In this document: positions 25,834 to 35,806 of the stretch, one piece after another
Position numbering within the stretch: the stretch's first letter is position 1
Layout of the letters: every line of letters begins with the position of its first letter
Source: an uncultured Pelagibacteraceae bacterium
GTDB taxonomy: Bacteria > Pseudomonadota > Alphaproteobacteria > Pelagibacterales > Pelagibacteraceae
DNA: 64,000 bases
Direction of reading: 5' to 3'
Assembly (NCBI GenBank): GCA_902583075.1
Contig: CACHUN010000001.1
Span: forward strand, 62,001-126,000
Program-made: the position numbers and the translations under genes
Notes under the pieces: model-generated
What the model saw: the letters and a program-made list of their open reading frames with translations, nothing else
Told to the model about the DNA's origin: nothing
Databases searched by the model: none

Positions 25834-26831
25834 CAGAAAAAATTAATAAAGAAATAATTCAACCAAAAAAAATGGGTCTATTAGTTGAGAACCCAGTCTA
25901 TAAACCTTTTAGATATCCATGGTGTTACGACGCATGGTTAACTCAACAGAGAATTCATTGGTTACCTGAGGAAGTTCCGTTGGGCGATGATGTCAGAGAT
26001 TGGCAAAAGAATTTATCTCAACCTGAGAAAAACTTATTAACTCAGATTTTTAGATTTTTTACACAAGCAGATGTTGAGGTTAATAATTGCTACTTAAGAC
26101 ATTACACAACCGTATTTAAACCCACAGAAGTTTTAATGATGATGACTGCATTTGCTTCAATGGAAACTGTTCATGTTGCAGCGTATTCACACCTTTTAGA
26201 TACAATTGGAATGCCAGAGTCAGAATACTCAGCTTTCATGAAGTACAAAGAGATGAAAGATAAATATGATTATATGCAAAACTTCAATGTTAATTCAAAA
26301 GAAGATATTGCAAAAACAGTTGCTGTATTTAGTGCATTCACAGAAGGTCTACAATTATTTGCAAGTTTTGCCATCTTACTTAACTTTCCAAGACATAATA
26401 AGATGAAGGGCATGGGCCAAATTGTTACTTGGTCAGTTAGAGATGAAACACTTCACTGTAATTCAATGATTAGAATCTTTAAAGAGTTTATCAAAGAAAA
26501 CCCTGAAATATGGACACCAAAACTTAAAAAAGAACTTTATGAGGCATGCAGAACTATTGTTGAGCATGAAGATTCTTTTATCGATTTAGCTTTTGAAATG
26601 GGACCTATGGAAGGTTTAACAGCAAAAGAGGTTAAAGAATATATAAGGTTTATTGCAAATAGAAGACTAGATCAGCTTGGTTTAGAACCAATTTATGATG
26701 TTCAAAAAAATCCACTAACATGGCTTGATACAATGTTAAACGCAGTTGAACACATGAACTTCTTCGAAGGTAGAGCGACAGAATACTCAAAAGCATCTAC
26801 AAGAGGATCTTGGACAGAAGCTTTTTCTTAA
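25824..26831 (+). CDS. nrdB: Ribonucleoside-diphosphate reductase small subunit (class I)
   Basis: I chose ATG 25824, preceded by AGGAGT (25811-25816). It overlaps nrdA by ten bases; an ATG nine bases earlier has no better site. The 335-residue ferritin-like protein keeps the metal ligands Asp83, Glu114, His117 and the later TEGLQLF and RDETLHC sets. The radical tyrosine is Tyr121, with spacing identical to E. coli Glu115-His118-Tyr122. It should form the usual tyrosyl-radical cofactor and pair with NrdA. It ends two bases before the convergent prpC gene. Confidence 0.94.
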   Translation: MSVAEKINKEIIQPKKMGLLVENPVYKPFRYPWCYDAWLTQQRIHWLPEEVPLGDDVRDWQKNLSQPEKNLLTQIFRFFTQADVEVNNCYLRHYTTVFKPTEVLMMMTAFASMETVHVAAYSHLLDTIGMPESEYSAFMKYKEMKDKYDYMQNFNVNSKEDIAKTVAVFSAFTEGLQLFASFAILLNFPRHNKMKGMGQIVTWSVRDETLHCNSMIRIFKEFIKENPEIWTPKLKKELYEACRTIVEHEDSFIDLAFEMGPMEGLTAKEVKEYIRFIANRRLDQLGLEPIYDVQKNPLTWLDTMLNAVEHMNFFEGRATEYSKASTRGSWTEAFS

Positions 26832-26833
26832 GA

Positions 26834-27958
26834 TTATCTTTGATTTAATTGTAAAACTTTACGGTGCTTGCTACCTTTATAGCTTGCTAAAGGTCTAATA
26901 AGTTTATTAGCAGCATGCTGCTCAATAATATGAGCTGACCAACCAGTAATTCTTGAAATTACAAAAATTGGTGTGAAGAAATCAGTATCAAATCCCATTA
27001 AATGGTAAGTAGGTCCAGTAGGGTAGTCTACATTTGGATGGATATTTTTTCGATTTATCATGACCTTCTCAACAATATCATAAATTTTTTCAAACTTTTT
27101 ATCTTTTTTGATTTTAGCAACTTTTCCAAAATATTTTCTCATTGTCGGAACTCTTGAATCTCCACTTTTATAAACTCTGTGACCAAATCCCATTACAACA
27201 TCTTTATTATCTAGTGCTTTATTGATCCATTTAAGTGCATTCTCTGGTTTTTTGATTTTATTCATCATATGCATGACTTCTTCATTCGCTCCTCCGTGAA
27301 GAGGGCCCTTCAAGCTTGCTATTGCACCAGTGATTGCGCCATGAATATCAGACAAACTACTTGTTATAGTTCTGGCTGTAAATGTTGAAACATTAAAACT
27401 ATGTTCTGCATATAATATTAAAGATACATCAAAAGCCTTGACTATATCTTTGTTTGGCACTCTACCAAAACACATATGGAAAAAGTTTTCAGAGAATGAA
27501 AGGTTCTTTTTTGGTGGAATAATTTTTTTCCCTTTTCTTGCTCTGTAAAAAGCAGCGAGTGCAACAGGCATTTTAGCAAAAATTCTCATTACTTTTCTCA
27601 TATTTGCTTTAGGGGAATTATCTTTTGTTTCTTTATCTTCCAGACCCATAATACTTACTGCTGTTCTTGCAACATCCATAGGGTGAGCTTTCTTAGGAAA
27701 TTTTTTTATATCATCTAACAATGTTTTAGATAGTTTTCTATCTTTTCTCTCTTCTTTTTCAAATTTCTTTAATTGTTTTTTACTTGGAAGTTCGCCATTT
27801 AAAATTAAATAAGCTACTTCCTCAAATTTACATTTATCACATAGATCTTGAGCAGCATAACCTCTGTAAGTTAAAGAGTTGATTTCAGGCATAACCTTAG
27901 AAACTTCTGTTTCGTCAACAACTATTCCTAGCAACCCTTTTTTGATTTCATCACTCAT
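26834..27958 (-). CDS. prpC: 2-methylcitrate synthase
   Basis: The 374-residue protein belongs to the short citrate-synthase family. It has PLHGGANEEVM (catalytic His), GFGHRVYKSGDSRVPTM, whose SGDSRVP stretch is typical of 2-methylcitrate synthases, and a final MGFDTDFFTPIFVISRITGW region carrying the catalytic Asp. It condenses propionyl-CoA with oxaloacetate. It is the last gene of prpD-prpB-prpC, overlapping the prpB stop by one base. Citrate synthase activity as well is possible in this family. Confidence 0.92.
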   Translation of the reverse strand: MSDEIKKGLLGIVVDETEVSKVMPEINSLTYRGYAAQDLCDKCKFEEVAYLILNGELPSKKQLKKFEKEERKDRKLSKTLLDDIKKFPKKAHPMDVARTAVSIMGLEDKETKDNSPKANMRKVMRIFAKMPVALAAFYRARKGKKIIPPKKNLSFSENFFHMCFGRVPNKDIVKAFDVSLILYAEHSFNVSTFTARTITSSLSDIHGAITGAIASLKGPLHGGANEEVMHMMNKIKKPENALKWINKALDNKDVVMGFGHRVYKSGDSRVPTMRKYFGKVAKIKKDKKFEKIYDIVEKVMINRKNIHPNVDYPTGPTYHLMGFDTDFFTPIFVISRITGWSAHIIEQHAANKLIRPLASYKGSKHRKVLQLNQR

Positions 27959-28854
27959 TACTCATGTCCATCTGTATTAAAATTAAAAATTTTTTCGTCT
28001 AAAGAATTGTATTTCTCGTATTCCACAAGATCATATAATCTTTTCCGCGTTTGCATTTTATCAATAATATTGTTTTGATGTCCATCAGCAAAAATGGCAC
28101 GCAAACCATCCTCTACATTTTTCATCGCTAATCTTTGAGTAGAAACTGGATAAATAACAATATTATATCCCAAGTCCTCTAGCTGCTTATAATTAAGTAA
28201 TTTAGATTTTCCAAACTCCGTCATATTAGCCAAAAGATAACAATCCAGGGATTTTCTAACTAATTCAAACTCTTTTTCATCTTTTAAAGCTTCTGGAAAT
28301 ATTACCTCTGCACCAGCATCAAGATATGCTTTACATCTATCAATCATGCTATCTATTCCTTCTACACTTTTTGCATCTGATCTAGCTATAATTTTGAAAT
28401 TATTATCTTTTCTGGCACTCACACATTCCTTTATTTTGGAGACCATCTTTTCTTTTGTTATCAATTCTTTGTTATCTAAATGACCACATCTTTTTTGTTC
28501 AATTTGATCTTCTAAATGAACTGCGGCAACACCAAATTCTTCAAATGTCTCAATAGTTTCTTTGCATGATTTAAATCCAGTATCAATATCAACAATTGTT
28601 GGTAGATTTGTTACTCTAGAGATTAAATAAGATCTTGTACTAACATCTTGAAGGGTCGTTAAACCGATATCCGGAAAGCCTAAATCATTTGCCATTACAC
28701 CACCAGAGACATAGACCGCATCATAACCGATTTCTTCTATTAATTTTGCTGTTAAGGGATTATATGCACCGGGAACTCTTAAAATTTTATTAGATTTTAA
28801 TTTTGTATCTAAATCTATTCTTTTTTGAGTTAAATCTTTTTCAACAAAATGCAT
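27958..28854 (-). CDS. prpB: 2-methylisocitrate lyase
   Basis: The 298-residue TIM barrel is of the isocitrate lyase/PEP mutase superfamily. It has YVSGGVMANDLGFPDIGL (48-65), the metal-binding IVDIDTGF and the catalytic loop QKRCGHLDNKE with Cys123. It cleaves 2-methylisocitrate to pyruvate and succinate, closing the methylcitrate cycle for propionyl-CoA. The start follows the prpD stop directly. The gene set and order support this call over oxaloacetate decarboxylase or PEP mutase relatives. Confidence 0.92.
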   Translation of the reverse strand: MHFVEKDLTQKRIDLDTKLKSNKILRVPGAYNPLTAKLIEEIGYDAVYVSGGVMANDLGFPDIGLTTLQDVSTRSYLISRVTNLPTIVDIDTGFKSCKETIETFEEFGVAAVHLEDQIEQKRCGHLDNKELITKEKMVSKIKECVSARKDNNFKIIARSDAKSVEGIDSMIDRCKAYLDAGAEVIFPEALKDEKEFELVRKSLDCYLLANMTEFGKSKLLNYKQLEDLGYNIVIYPVSTQRLAMKNVEDGLRAIFADGHQNNIIDKMQTRKRLYDLVEYEKYNSLDEKIFNFNTDGHE

Positions 28855-30357
28855 TTAAAAAATACCTTTTTTATTATTTTTTCTTAAATATTTTTCATTT
28901 ACTATAATGTTCAATTTATCAAGACTTCCTCTTTTTAATTTTTTTAAATTTTGAACAGATTTTAAAAATCTATCACTCTCTTTTTTTGAAATAATATTTT
29001 TTGTTAAAGTTAAAAATTTTTTTATGTAATCATTTCTTTTAAAAGGTCTTGAACCGTATGGATGTGCATCAGCTCTCTCTAGCTCTTCGGATACTTTTTT
29101 ACCGCTATTTAAAGTAATAATTACTTTTGCACCAAATGATTTTTTTTTAGGATCTAGATGGTGATATTTTTTTGTCCATTTTTTATCCTCATGTGTTGTT
29201 ATTGATTTCCATATTTTAATAGTACTTTTTTTGTTTGCTCTTGATTTAGTGTATGATTTTACATGATGCCAATCTGCATCTTCTAAAGCCACAGCAAATA
29301 TGTACATAATAGAATGATCTAAAGTTTCTCTTGAGGCATTTGGATCCATTTTTTGTGGATCATTTGCTCCTGTTCCAATTACAAAATGTGTATGATGGCT
29401 TGTGTAAATATCAATTTTTTTTATGCTTTTAAAATCTTGAATTCTCTTATTTAATTTTTTACCAATATCTATAAGAGCTTGGGCCTGATATTCGGCTGAA
29501 TATTCTTTTGTATATGTTTCTAGAATAGCTTTTTTAGGTTCATTTTTTTTTGGTAAAGGAACATTATATTTTGCATTTCTTCCATCTAGTATTCTAGCAA
29601 TAACACTGTCTTCTCCCTCATAAATAGGACTGGGCGCACCTTCACCTCTCATTGCTCTATCAACAGCCTCTATAGCTAATTTTCCTGCGTGAGCTGGCGC
29701 ATAAGCTTTCCAGCTTGAAATTTCACCTTTTCTAGATTGACGAGTAGAAATAGTAACATGAAGCGCCTGTTGTACAGCTTGATAAATAGTTTCGGTATTC
29801 AATTTAAGCATAGAACCAATACCAGCGGCAACACTTGGTCCTAAATGTGCAATATGATCTATTTTATGTTTATGCAAACAAATTCCTTTAACTAAATTAA
29901 CTTGAACTTCATAAGCTGTAATAATTCCTCTTAGAAGTTCTACACCGCTTTTTTTAAGCTGTTCTCCAACAGCTAGTATAGGAGGAATATTATCACCCGG
30001 ATGGCTATAATCAGCTGCCAAAAAAGTATCATGAAAATCTAATTCTCTAACTGCAGTTCCATTTGCCCACGCTGCCCACTCAGCGTCAAATTTCATTTTA
30101 GAATTAATACCAAATAGGGTTGATCCTGATTTTCTTGAATGACCTTTGGCCATCTCTCTAGCAGATACAACTGGTTTTCTGTTTAATGATGCAATAGCAA
30201 CTGATGCATTATCAATTATCCTATTGATAACCATCTCAATTGAGTCTTTATTTAATTTTGCATTATCACTAGCTATTTCTGCTATTTTCCAGGCAAGCTG
30301 TTTCTTCTTTGGAAGAATAATTTTTGATGGGTATACTTTAACAGTGTTTAATAACAA
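28855..30357 (-). CDS. prpD: 2-methylcitrate dehydratase
   Basis: The 500-residue MmgE/PrpD family protein has [34 protein letters not shown] and [20 protein letters not shown] (quoted in part) in the N-terminal helical domain. [21 protein letters not shown] segment precedes the C-terminal lid. It dehydrates 2-methylcitrate to 2-methylaconitate without an iron-sulfur cluster. It heads the prpDBC unit. A 53-base AT-rich gap separates it from the upstream phosphatase gene on the same strand, which leaves room for a promoter, but I see no clear one. No PrpR-like regulator is present here. Confidence 0.92.
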   Translation of the reverse strand: MLLNTVKVYPSKIILPKKKQLAWKIAEIASDNAKLNKDSIEMVINRIIDNASVAIASLNRKPVVSAREMAKGHSRKSGSTLFGINSKMKFDAEWAAWANGTAVRELDFHDTFLAADYSHPGDNIPPILAVGEQLKKSGVELLRGIITAYEVQVNLVKGICLHKHKIDHIAHLGPSVAAGIGSMLKLNTETIYQAVQQALHVTISTRQSRKGEISSWKAYAPAHAGKLAIEAVDRAMRGEGAPSPIYEGEDSVIARILDGRNAKYNVPLPKKNEPKKAILETYTKEYSAEYQAQALIDIGKKLNKRIQDFKSIKKIDIYTSHHTHFVIGTGANDPQKMDPNASRETLDHSIMYIFAVALEDADWHHVKSYTKSRANKKSTIKIWKSITTHEDKKWTKKYHHLDPKKKSFGAKVIITLNSGKKVSEELERADAHPYGSRPFKRNDYIKKFLTLTKNIISKKESDRFLKSVQNLKKLKRGSLDKLNIIVNEKYLRKNNKKGIF

Positions 30358-30410
30358 AATATTTCCTAGCTTATGATTTTGTTTTAATAGTTAAAATAAA
30401 TTAATCAATA

Positions 30411-31076
30411 TTAAAGATATTTTGTTATAATTTTTTCAATACCTACAAAATCTTTAATTAAGTGATTGTGATATATTTCACTCGATTTTTTTTCAGTATA
30501 TCCATATTTTAGTAAAATTATTGGAATTTCTGCAGCTTTAGCTGCATTTGCATCTGTTTCACTATCCCCGATCATGATTGCTTTATTTTTGTTACCATCT
30601 AAAATTTCAATAGTGGTGGTTAAATGTCTAGGATCGGGTTTGCAATATTCAAAAGTATTGTACCCAGCAACATATTCAAAATAATCGTAAATTCCAATTT
30701 TTTTTAAAAGATCAACAGCCAAATGCTCAGTTTTATTAGTGCATACAGCCATAGAAATATTTTCTTTTTTACACCAATTTAGAAATTCCCTTACTCCATT
30801 AATTAATTTACTTTCATGTAAAATATTCTCTCCATAGTAAGATAAAAATTCGTTTGTCATTTCATTTTGAATTTTTTCATCAAACCATTTCCATTGTCCA
30901 TTGGCTTTTGCCATCATTGCTTTTGCGCCTTTGCCAACAGCATTTTTTAATTCACCTAATTTTTTTGTTGGATAGCCAAATTTTTTCATCACATGATTAT
31001 GAGCCCTTATTAAATCTGGCGCTGTATCAATCAAGGTTCCATCTAAATCAAAAAGAATGGTAAATTTTTGTGTCAT
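30411..31076 (-). CDS. gph: HAD phosphatase, phosphoglycolate phosphatase-like
   Basis: The 221-residue HAD hydrolase has motif I FDLDGTLIDTAPDL (8-21), motif II AVCTNK, and motifs III/IV around KPDPRHL and MIGDSETDANAAKAA. A helical cap lies between motifs I and II. The layout fits Gph, which clears 2-phosphoglycolate from DNA repair or metabolism, but related members act on other small phosphates. It is divergent from the glmU-like gene across a 68-base gap, and prpD follows on the same strand after 53 bases. Confidence 0.85.
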   Translation of the reverse strand: MTQKFTILFDLDGTLIDTAPDLIRAHNHVMKKFGYPTKKLGELKNAVGKGAKAMMAKANGQWKWFDEKIQNEMTNEFLSYYGENILHESKLINGVREFLNWCKKENISMAVCTNKTEHLAVDLLKKIGIYDYFEYVAGYNTFEYCKPDPRHLTTTIEILDGNKNKAIMIGDSETDANAAKAAEIPIILLKYGYTEKKSSEIYHNHLIKDFVGIEKIITKYL

Positions 31077-31144
31077 TTAAAAGTATTATTAAGAAATATA
31101 TTGTGAATTAAATAAACTAATACCCAAATATATAAAAATATCAA

Positions 31145-31765
31145 ATGAAACAAAAAAAATTAATTAATATTCAATCAAAATTAAGAGACAAATTTTTAAA
31201 AAAAGGTGTCAAAATGATTGCACCTGATACAGTTTTTTTTTCTAAAAATACAAAAATAGGAAAGAATGTAACCATAGAACCATACGTTGTTATCACTGAG
31301 AATGTATCAATAGGAAATAATGTAAGAATTTTATCTTTTTCTCATCTAGAAGGAGTGAAAATTGAAAACAATGTAAATATTGGACCTTATGCACGATTGA
31401 GACCTGGAACAATTCTTAAATCAGGATCTAAGGTTGGAAATTTTGTTGAAGTGAAAAAAAGTATTATAGGCAAAGACTCTAAATTAAATCATCTATCTTA
31501 CATAGGAGATTCAAAAATAGGTAAAAAAGTAAATATTGGTGCAGGAACAATTACATGTAATTATGATGGGATAAAAAAAAACAAAACTATAATTGAAGAT
31601 GAGGTATTTGTGGGCTCAAATTCATCACTTGTTGCCCCAATAAAGCTTGAAAAAAAAAGTATAATTGGAGCTGGATCAGTAATTACTAAAAAAGTAACTA
31701 AAAATTCATTAGCGCTAACGAGAACTGAGCAAATTGAAATTAAAAATTATAAAAGAAAAAAATAA
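31145..31765 (+). CDS. GlmU acetyltransferase domain only (glucosamine-1-phosphate N-acetyltransferase)
   Basis: The 206-residue left-handed beta-helix protein matches the C-terminal half of GlmU. Seen motifs are KMIAPDTVFFSKNTKIGKNV, RLRPGTILKSGSKVGNFVEV, HLSYIGDSKIG and GAGTITCNYDG, the acetyl-CoA and GlcN-1-P site region. The N-terminal uridyltransferase domain of normal GlmU (about 250 residues, with a GxGTRM loop) is missing, and nothing upstream encodes it. It should acetylate glucosamine-1-phosphate; UDP transfer must be done by another protein. glmS follows at once (stop and start adjacent), supporting the pathway. Confidence 0.88.
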   Translation: MKQKKLINIQSKLRDKFLKKGVKMIAPDTVFFSKNTKIGKNVTIEPYVVITENVSIGNNVRILSFSHLEGVKIENNVNIGPYARLRPGTILKSGSKVGNFVEVKKSIIGKDSKLNHLSYIGDSKIGKKVNIGAGTITCNYDGIKKNKTIIEDEVFVGSNSSLVAPIKLEKKSIIGAGSVITKKVTKNSLALTRTEQIEIKNYKRKK

Positions 31766-33586
31766 ATGTGTGGAATAATTGGAATAATAAGTTCTAAAGA
31801 AGTTTCTAGTAGAATAGTTAATTCACTCAAAAAACTAGAATATAGAGGATACGATTCTGCAGGCATAGCTACTTTGGTTGATGGAAATATAAACGAAGTA
31901 AAATGCGAGGGAAGGGTCGATGTTTTAGAAAAAGATATATCAAAATTTAACCTAAAGGGAGATATTGGTATCGGTCATGTTAGGTGGGCAACACATGGCA
32001 AACCTAGCAAAATTAATGCTCACCCCCATTCATCAGATCAAGTTTCAGTTGTACATAATGGCATTATAGAAAATTCAACAATCTTGAAAAAGCTTTTAGA
32101 AAAAAAAGGTTATGTATTTAAATCACAAACTGATACAGAGGTAATTGCCCACCTTGTTACAGACTATTTAAAAAAAAATTCTCTAAAAGATACGATTATC
32201 AAAGTTTTGAAAAAACTTCATGGAAGTTTCGCATTAGGGATAATTTTTAAAAATAAAAATGATTTAATGATTGGAGCAAGAAGAGGCTCCCCATTAGCTG
32301 TTGGATATGGTCCAAATGAAAATTATCTCGGCTCAGACTCATATGCTCTTAAATCTATGACTAATAAAATTTCTTATTTAGATGATGGTGAGTTCTGTAT
32401 TATTAAGAGAGATCAAATTGAATTCTTTGAGGGTAATGGAATTAAAATAAACAAAAAAGTAATGAATCTTACTAAAGAAGAACTTAATTATGACAAAGGT
32501 GACTATAAATATTTCATGGAAAAAGAGATAGATGAACAACCTTCAACTATAAATGATTGTATAAATGAGTATGTAGATAAATTTAACAAACAAATAAATA
32601 TTTTCAATTTTCCGTGGAAAATAAGTTCCTTGAAATCTATTGTATTAATTGGTTGTGGAACAGCTTACCATTCATGTCTGGTTGCAAAATATTGGTTAGA
32701 GCAAAATACAAATTTAGATGTAAGTATAGATATAGCTTCTGAATTTAGGTATCGAAAAATTAAATTTAAAAAAGATTGTTTATATGTATTTGTGTCTCAA
32801 TCAGGTGAAACTGCTGACACATATGCCGCTTTAGAACTGTGTAAGAAAAATAAAATGAAAACTTGTGCAATTGTAAATGTTGTAGAAAGTTCGATAGCAA
32901 GAGCCTCTGATTTGGTTTTACCTATATATTGTGGACAAGAAATAGGAGTAGCATCTACAAAAGCTTTCCTTGGTCAAATGTTAGTGCTTTATATGCTATC
33001 CTTAAAAATTTCTTTTGATCAGAGAGTAATTACAAAGAAAACATATGAATCAAAAATTAAAAATTTATTAACATTGTCTAATTCAGCAAAAAAAACACTT
33101 AAATTAGATCATAAACTTTTAAAGATTGGTAAAGTTTTTGCTGAAGCTAAAGGATGTATGTTTTTGGGAAGGGGTTACTCATTCCCTATTGCTTTGGAGG
33201 GAGCATTAAAACTAAAAGAGTTAGCCTATGTTCACGCAGAGGGTTATCCAGCAGGTGAAATGAAACATGGACCATTAGCTTTGATAGAAGAAGGAATGCC
33301 AGTAGTCGTTATAGCTCCAAGAGATGAGCACTATTTAAAAACTATGTCTAATATGCAGGAGGTAATTGCTAGAGGAGCAAAAGTTCTATTGATTACAAAT
33401 AAAAATAATGATGAAATAATTTCTGAAAATATTTGGGAGCAAATAGAAGTTGACAAATTAAACGATGAACTTATTCCATTTTTAACAACTATTCCTTTGC
33501 AAAAATTGGCTTTTTATTCGGCATTGGAAAAAGGTTATGATATTGATAAGCCAAGAAACCTTGCTAAATCGGTAACAGTAGAATAA
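31766..33586 (+). CDS. glmS: Glutamine-fructose-6-phosphate aminotransferase
   Basis: The 606-residue full-length GlmS begins MCGIIGI with Cys2 as the glutaminase nucleophile, and RWATHGKP follows. The two SIS isomerase domains show GCGTAYHSCLVAKYW and SQSGETADTYAAL, then GRGYSFPIALEGALKLKEL. The C-terminus is DKPRNLAKSVTVE, which is invariant in the family. It makes glucosamine-6-phosphate, the first step to UDP-GlcNAc. Being directly behind the GlmU acetyltransferase gene, it forms an amino-sugar unit that lacks GlmM and the uridyltransferase. Confidence 0.97.
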   Translation: MCGIIGIISSKEVSSRIVNSLKKLEYRGYDSAGIATLVDGNINEVKCEGRVDVLEKDISKFNLKGDIGIGHVRWATHGKPSKINAHPHSSDQVSVVHNGIIENSTILKKLLEKKGYVFKSQTDTEVIAHLVTDYLKKNSLKDTIIKVLKKLHGSFALGIIFKNKNDLMIGARRGSPLAVGYGPNENYLGSDSYALKSMTNKISYLDDGEFCIIKRDQIEFFEGNGIKINKKVMNLTKEELNYDKGDYKYFMEKEIDEQPSTINDCINEYVDKFNKQINIFNFPWKISSLKSIVLIGCGTAYHSCLVAKYWLEQNTNLDVSIDIASEFRYRKIKFKKDCLYVFVSQSGETADTYAALELCKKNKMKTCAIVNVVESSIARASDLVLPIYCGQEIGVASTKAFLGQMLVLYMLSLKISFDQRVITKKTYESKIKNLLTLSNSAKKTLKLDHKLLKIGKVFAEAKGCMFLGRGYSFPIALEGALKLKELAYVHAEGYPAGEMKHGPLALIEEGMPVVVIAPRDEHYLKTMSNMQEVIARGAKVLLITNKNNDEIISENIWEQIEVDKLNDELIPFLTTIPLQKLAFYSALEKGYDIDKPRNLAKSVTVE

Positions 33587-33587
33587 T

Positions 33588-34310
33588 TTGTATTATTACT
33601 TATCAAAATTTTTGGGCCCTTTATTAAACCTATCAAATTTTTTATTTATAATTTTAGTAATTTTATTTACTTATTACTTAATTAGTAAAAGAAAAATTAT
33701 ATTAAAAATATTAAGTTTAAATATATTTATAATAATAATCGTTGCTTTTTTTCCAACAGGAACTTTAGGTTTAAAGTATCTTGAAAAAGACTTCATAGTA
33801 AAAAAAGAATATAAAAATATAAAAAATATTTTAGTTTTATCAGGAGCAGACGAAAGAATAATAGCCTCAATTAGTTTAGCATACCAATACCCAGATGCAA
33901 AAATTTTTTATGTTGGTGGAAATGCTTTTTTAGTTCAAAATAATGATAACGATGACCCTACTATAGCAAAAAAATTTTATAATAAACTTAATTTTGATAT
34001 GGATCGTATAGTTTTTATTGGTAAATCACGTAACACAATAGAAAATTTCAAAGAAATAAAAGAGTTAGATTTAAAATACTCTGAAACTATTCTAATTACA
34101 TCTGCTTATCATATGAAGAGATCAATGATGATTGCTAAAAATCAAGGAGTAAAAGTTATACCTTACCCTGCCAAGCCCATTTCAAGATCAAAAACACCTT
34201 TATTAAATAGTTATCAGGCTTTTGATGTTGTCACCAATCTTTCAAAATTTAATACTTTTTTTAGAGAAATCCTTGGTATACTTGCATTTAAAATAACAAG
34301 CTATACTTAG
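33588..34310 (+). CDS. YdcF/ElyC family membrane-anchored protein
   Basis: The 240-residue protein starts at TTG (33588), one base after glmS. It has two N-terminal membrane helices (about 15-32 and 38-60), then a DUF218 domain. Recognisable parts are NILVLSGADERIIASISLAYQ, YVGGNAF, IGKSRNTIENFKEI and LITSAYHMKRSMMIAKNQGV. Family members such as ElyC affect envelope and peptidoglycan precursor biology, and the biochemical reaction is unknown. Cotranscription with glmS fits an envelope role. Confidence 0.85.
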   Translation: MYYYLSKFLGPLLNLSNFLFIILVILFTYYLISKRKIILKILSLNIFIIIIVAFFPTGTLGLKYLEKDFIVKKEYKNIKNILVLSGADERIIASISLAYQYPDAKIFYVGGNAFLVQNNDNDDPTIAKKFYNKLNFDMDRIVFIGKSRNTIENFKEIKELDLKYSETILITSAYHMKRSMMIAKNQGVKVIPYPAKPISRSKTPLLNSYQAFDVVTNLSKFNTFFREILGILAFKITSYT

Positions 34311-34389
34311 TTTTTAAATAAATTTGAATTAATAAAAAATTTACTTTTTTTTATTAAAATCAGATATATATACACCTTGAGATTGAATT

Positions 34390-35769
34390 ATGAAAAAATG
34401 GAAAGTAAATAGTTGGAGAAATTATCCAGTTAAACATATTCCCGAATATAAGGATGAGGATGAGTTGAACTTAGTTTTAAACAAATTAAAAAATTTCCCA
34501 CCACTAGTTTTTGCAGGTGAAACGAGACATCTAAAGGAACAATTAGCAAATGTTGTTGATGGAAAAGCTTTCTTATTACAAGGTGGAGACTGCGCTGAGA
34601 GTTTTGCAGAATTTCATCCAGATAATATTAGAGACTATTTTAAACTAATGTTACAGATGTCTTTAGTACTTACATATTCAGCATCTTTACCTGTTGTTAA
34701 ACTTGGAAGAATTGCTGGGCAATTTTCTAAACCTAGAAGTGCGCCAACCGAAAAAATAGGAGATGTAGAACTACCTAGCTATCTAGGAGATAATATTAAT
34801 TCTATAGAATTTACTGAAAAAGGAAGAGCTTATGATCCAAAGAGATTATTTAGAGCTTATTCACAATCCGCTTCAACTTTAAATTTATTAAGAGCATTTT
34901 CTAATGGTGGTTTTGCCGACTTAAAAAATGTTCATATGTGGAATTTAGGTTACATTAAATCTGCAGTACAGGCTAAAAAATTTAAGGAATTAGAAGATAA
35001 AATAGCTGATGCTTTAGCATTCATGGAGGCTTGTGGAATTACATCTGACTTTAATAGAAGGCTGTACACTGTTAATTTCTGGACCTCTCATGAAGCACTA
35101 CATTTACCATTTGAAGAGGCTATGACTAGAGTAGACTCTACAACAGGTGAATATCACGATACCTCAGCACATTTTGTTTGGATAGGGGATAGAACAAGAC
35201 AAATCGATGGAGGACATGTTGAATTTTGTAAAGGAATTGAAAACCCAATTGGAATTAAGTGTGGACCAACCTCCAAACCTGAGGAAATTGCTAAAATTTG
35301 TGAATTAATTAATCCTAAAAATGAAAAAGGAAAAATTACATTAATTTCTAGATTTGGTCACGATCAAGTAGAAAAATATTTACCTAAACTTATAAGAGGA
35401 ATTAAAAAAGAAGGAATAAATGTTATTTGGTCATGTGATCCAATGCATGGAAATACAATTAAATCAACTACAGGATTTAAAACAAGACCTTTTAATAATG
35501 TTTTAAATGAAGTTAAAAATGTATTTGGTGTGCATCAAAGTGAAGGCTCATACGCAGGAGGTCTTCATATTGAAATGACTGGACAAAATGTGACAGAATG
35601 TACTGGTGGAGCTCAAAAAATATCAGATACTGATTTATCTAGCAGGTATCACACTCAATGTGATCCTAGACTTAATGCTAATCAAGCCTTGGAGCTTGCA
35701 TTTTTAATATCAGATGAGATTAAAAAGAATACCTTATATGCTAAAAACGGTATTAGAGCGGCATCTTAA
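34390..35769 (+). CDS. Class II 3-deoxy-7-phosphoheptulonate (DAHP) synthase
   Basis: The 459-residue protein is of the plant-like class II type. It has the opening WRNYPVKHIPEY, LLQGGDCAESF with the metal-ligand Cys, GRIAGQFSKPRS, FWTSHEALHLPFEEAMTR and WSCDPMHGNT, plus the closing GGAQKISDTDLSSRYHTQCD. It joins PEP and erythrose-4-phosphate, the first shikimate pathway step. It stands alone after a 79-base AT-rich gap, in which I see no clear promoter. Confidence 0.95.
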   Translation: MKKWKVNSWRNYPVKHIPEYKDEDELNLVLNKLKNFPPLVFAGETRHLKEQLANVVDGKAFLLQGGDCAESFAEFHPDNIRDYFKLMLQMSLVLTYSASLPVVKLGRIAGQFSKPRSAPTEKIGDVELPSYLGDNINSIEFTEKGRAYDPKRLFRAYSQSASTLNLLRAFSNGGFADLKNVHMWNLGYIKSAVQAKKFKELEDKIADALAFMEACGITSDFNRRLYTVNFWTSHEALHLPFEEAMTRVDSTTGEYHDTSAHFVWIGDRTRQIDGGHVEFCKGIENPIGIKCGPTSKPEEIAKICELINPKNEKGKITLISRFGHDQVEKYLPKLIRGIKKEGINVIWSCDPMHGNTIKSTTGFKTRPFNNVLNEVKNVFGVHQSEGSYAGGLHIEMTGQNVTECTGGAQKISDTDLSSRYHTQCDPRLNANQALELAFLISDEIKKNTLYAKNGIRAAS

Positions 35770-35806
35770 TCATTTAATTTTTTAAATTAATTATTATATT
35801 TTAAAC

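Noticed and set aside
34311-34389. Riboswitch or promoter in the AT-rich gap before the DAHP synthase gene
   Set aside because: No paired stems, T-box features or convincing -35/-10 pair are visible; the stretch is mostly A and T runs.
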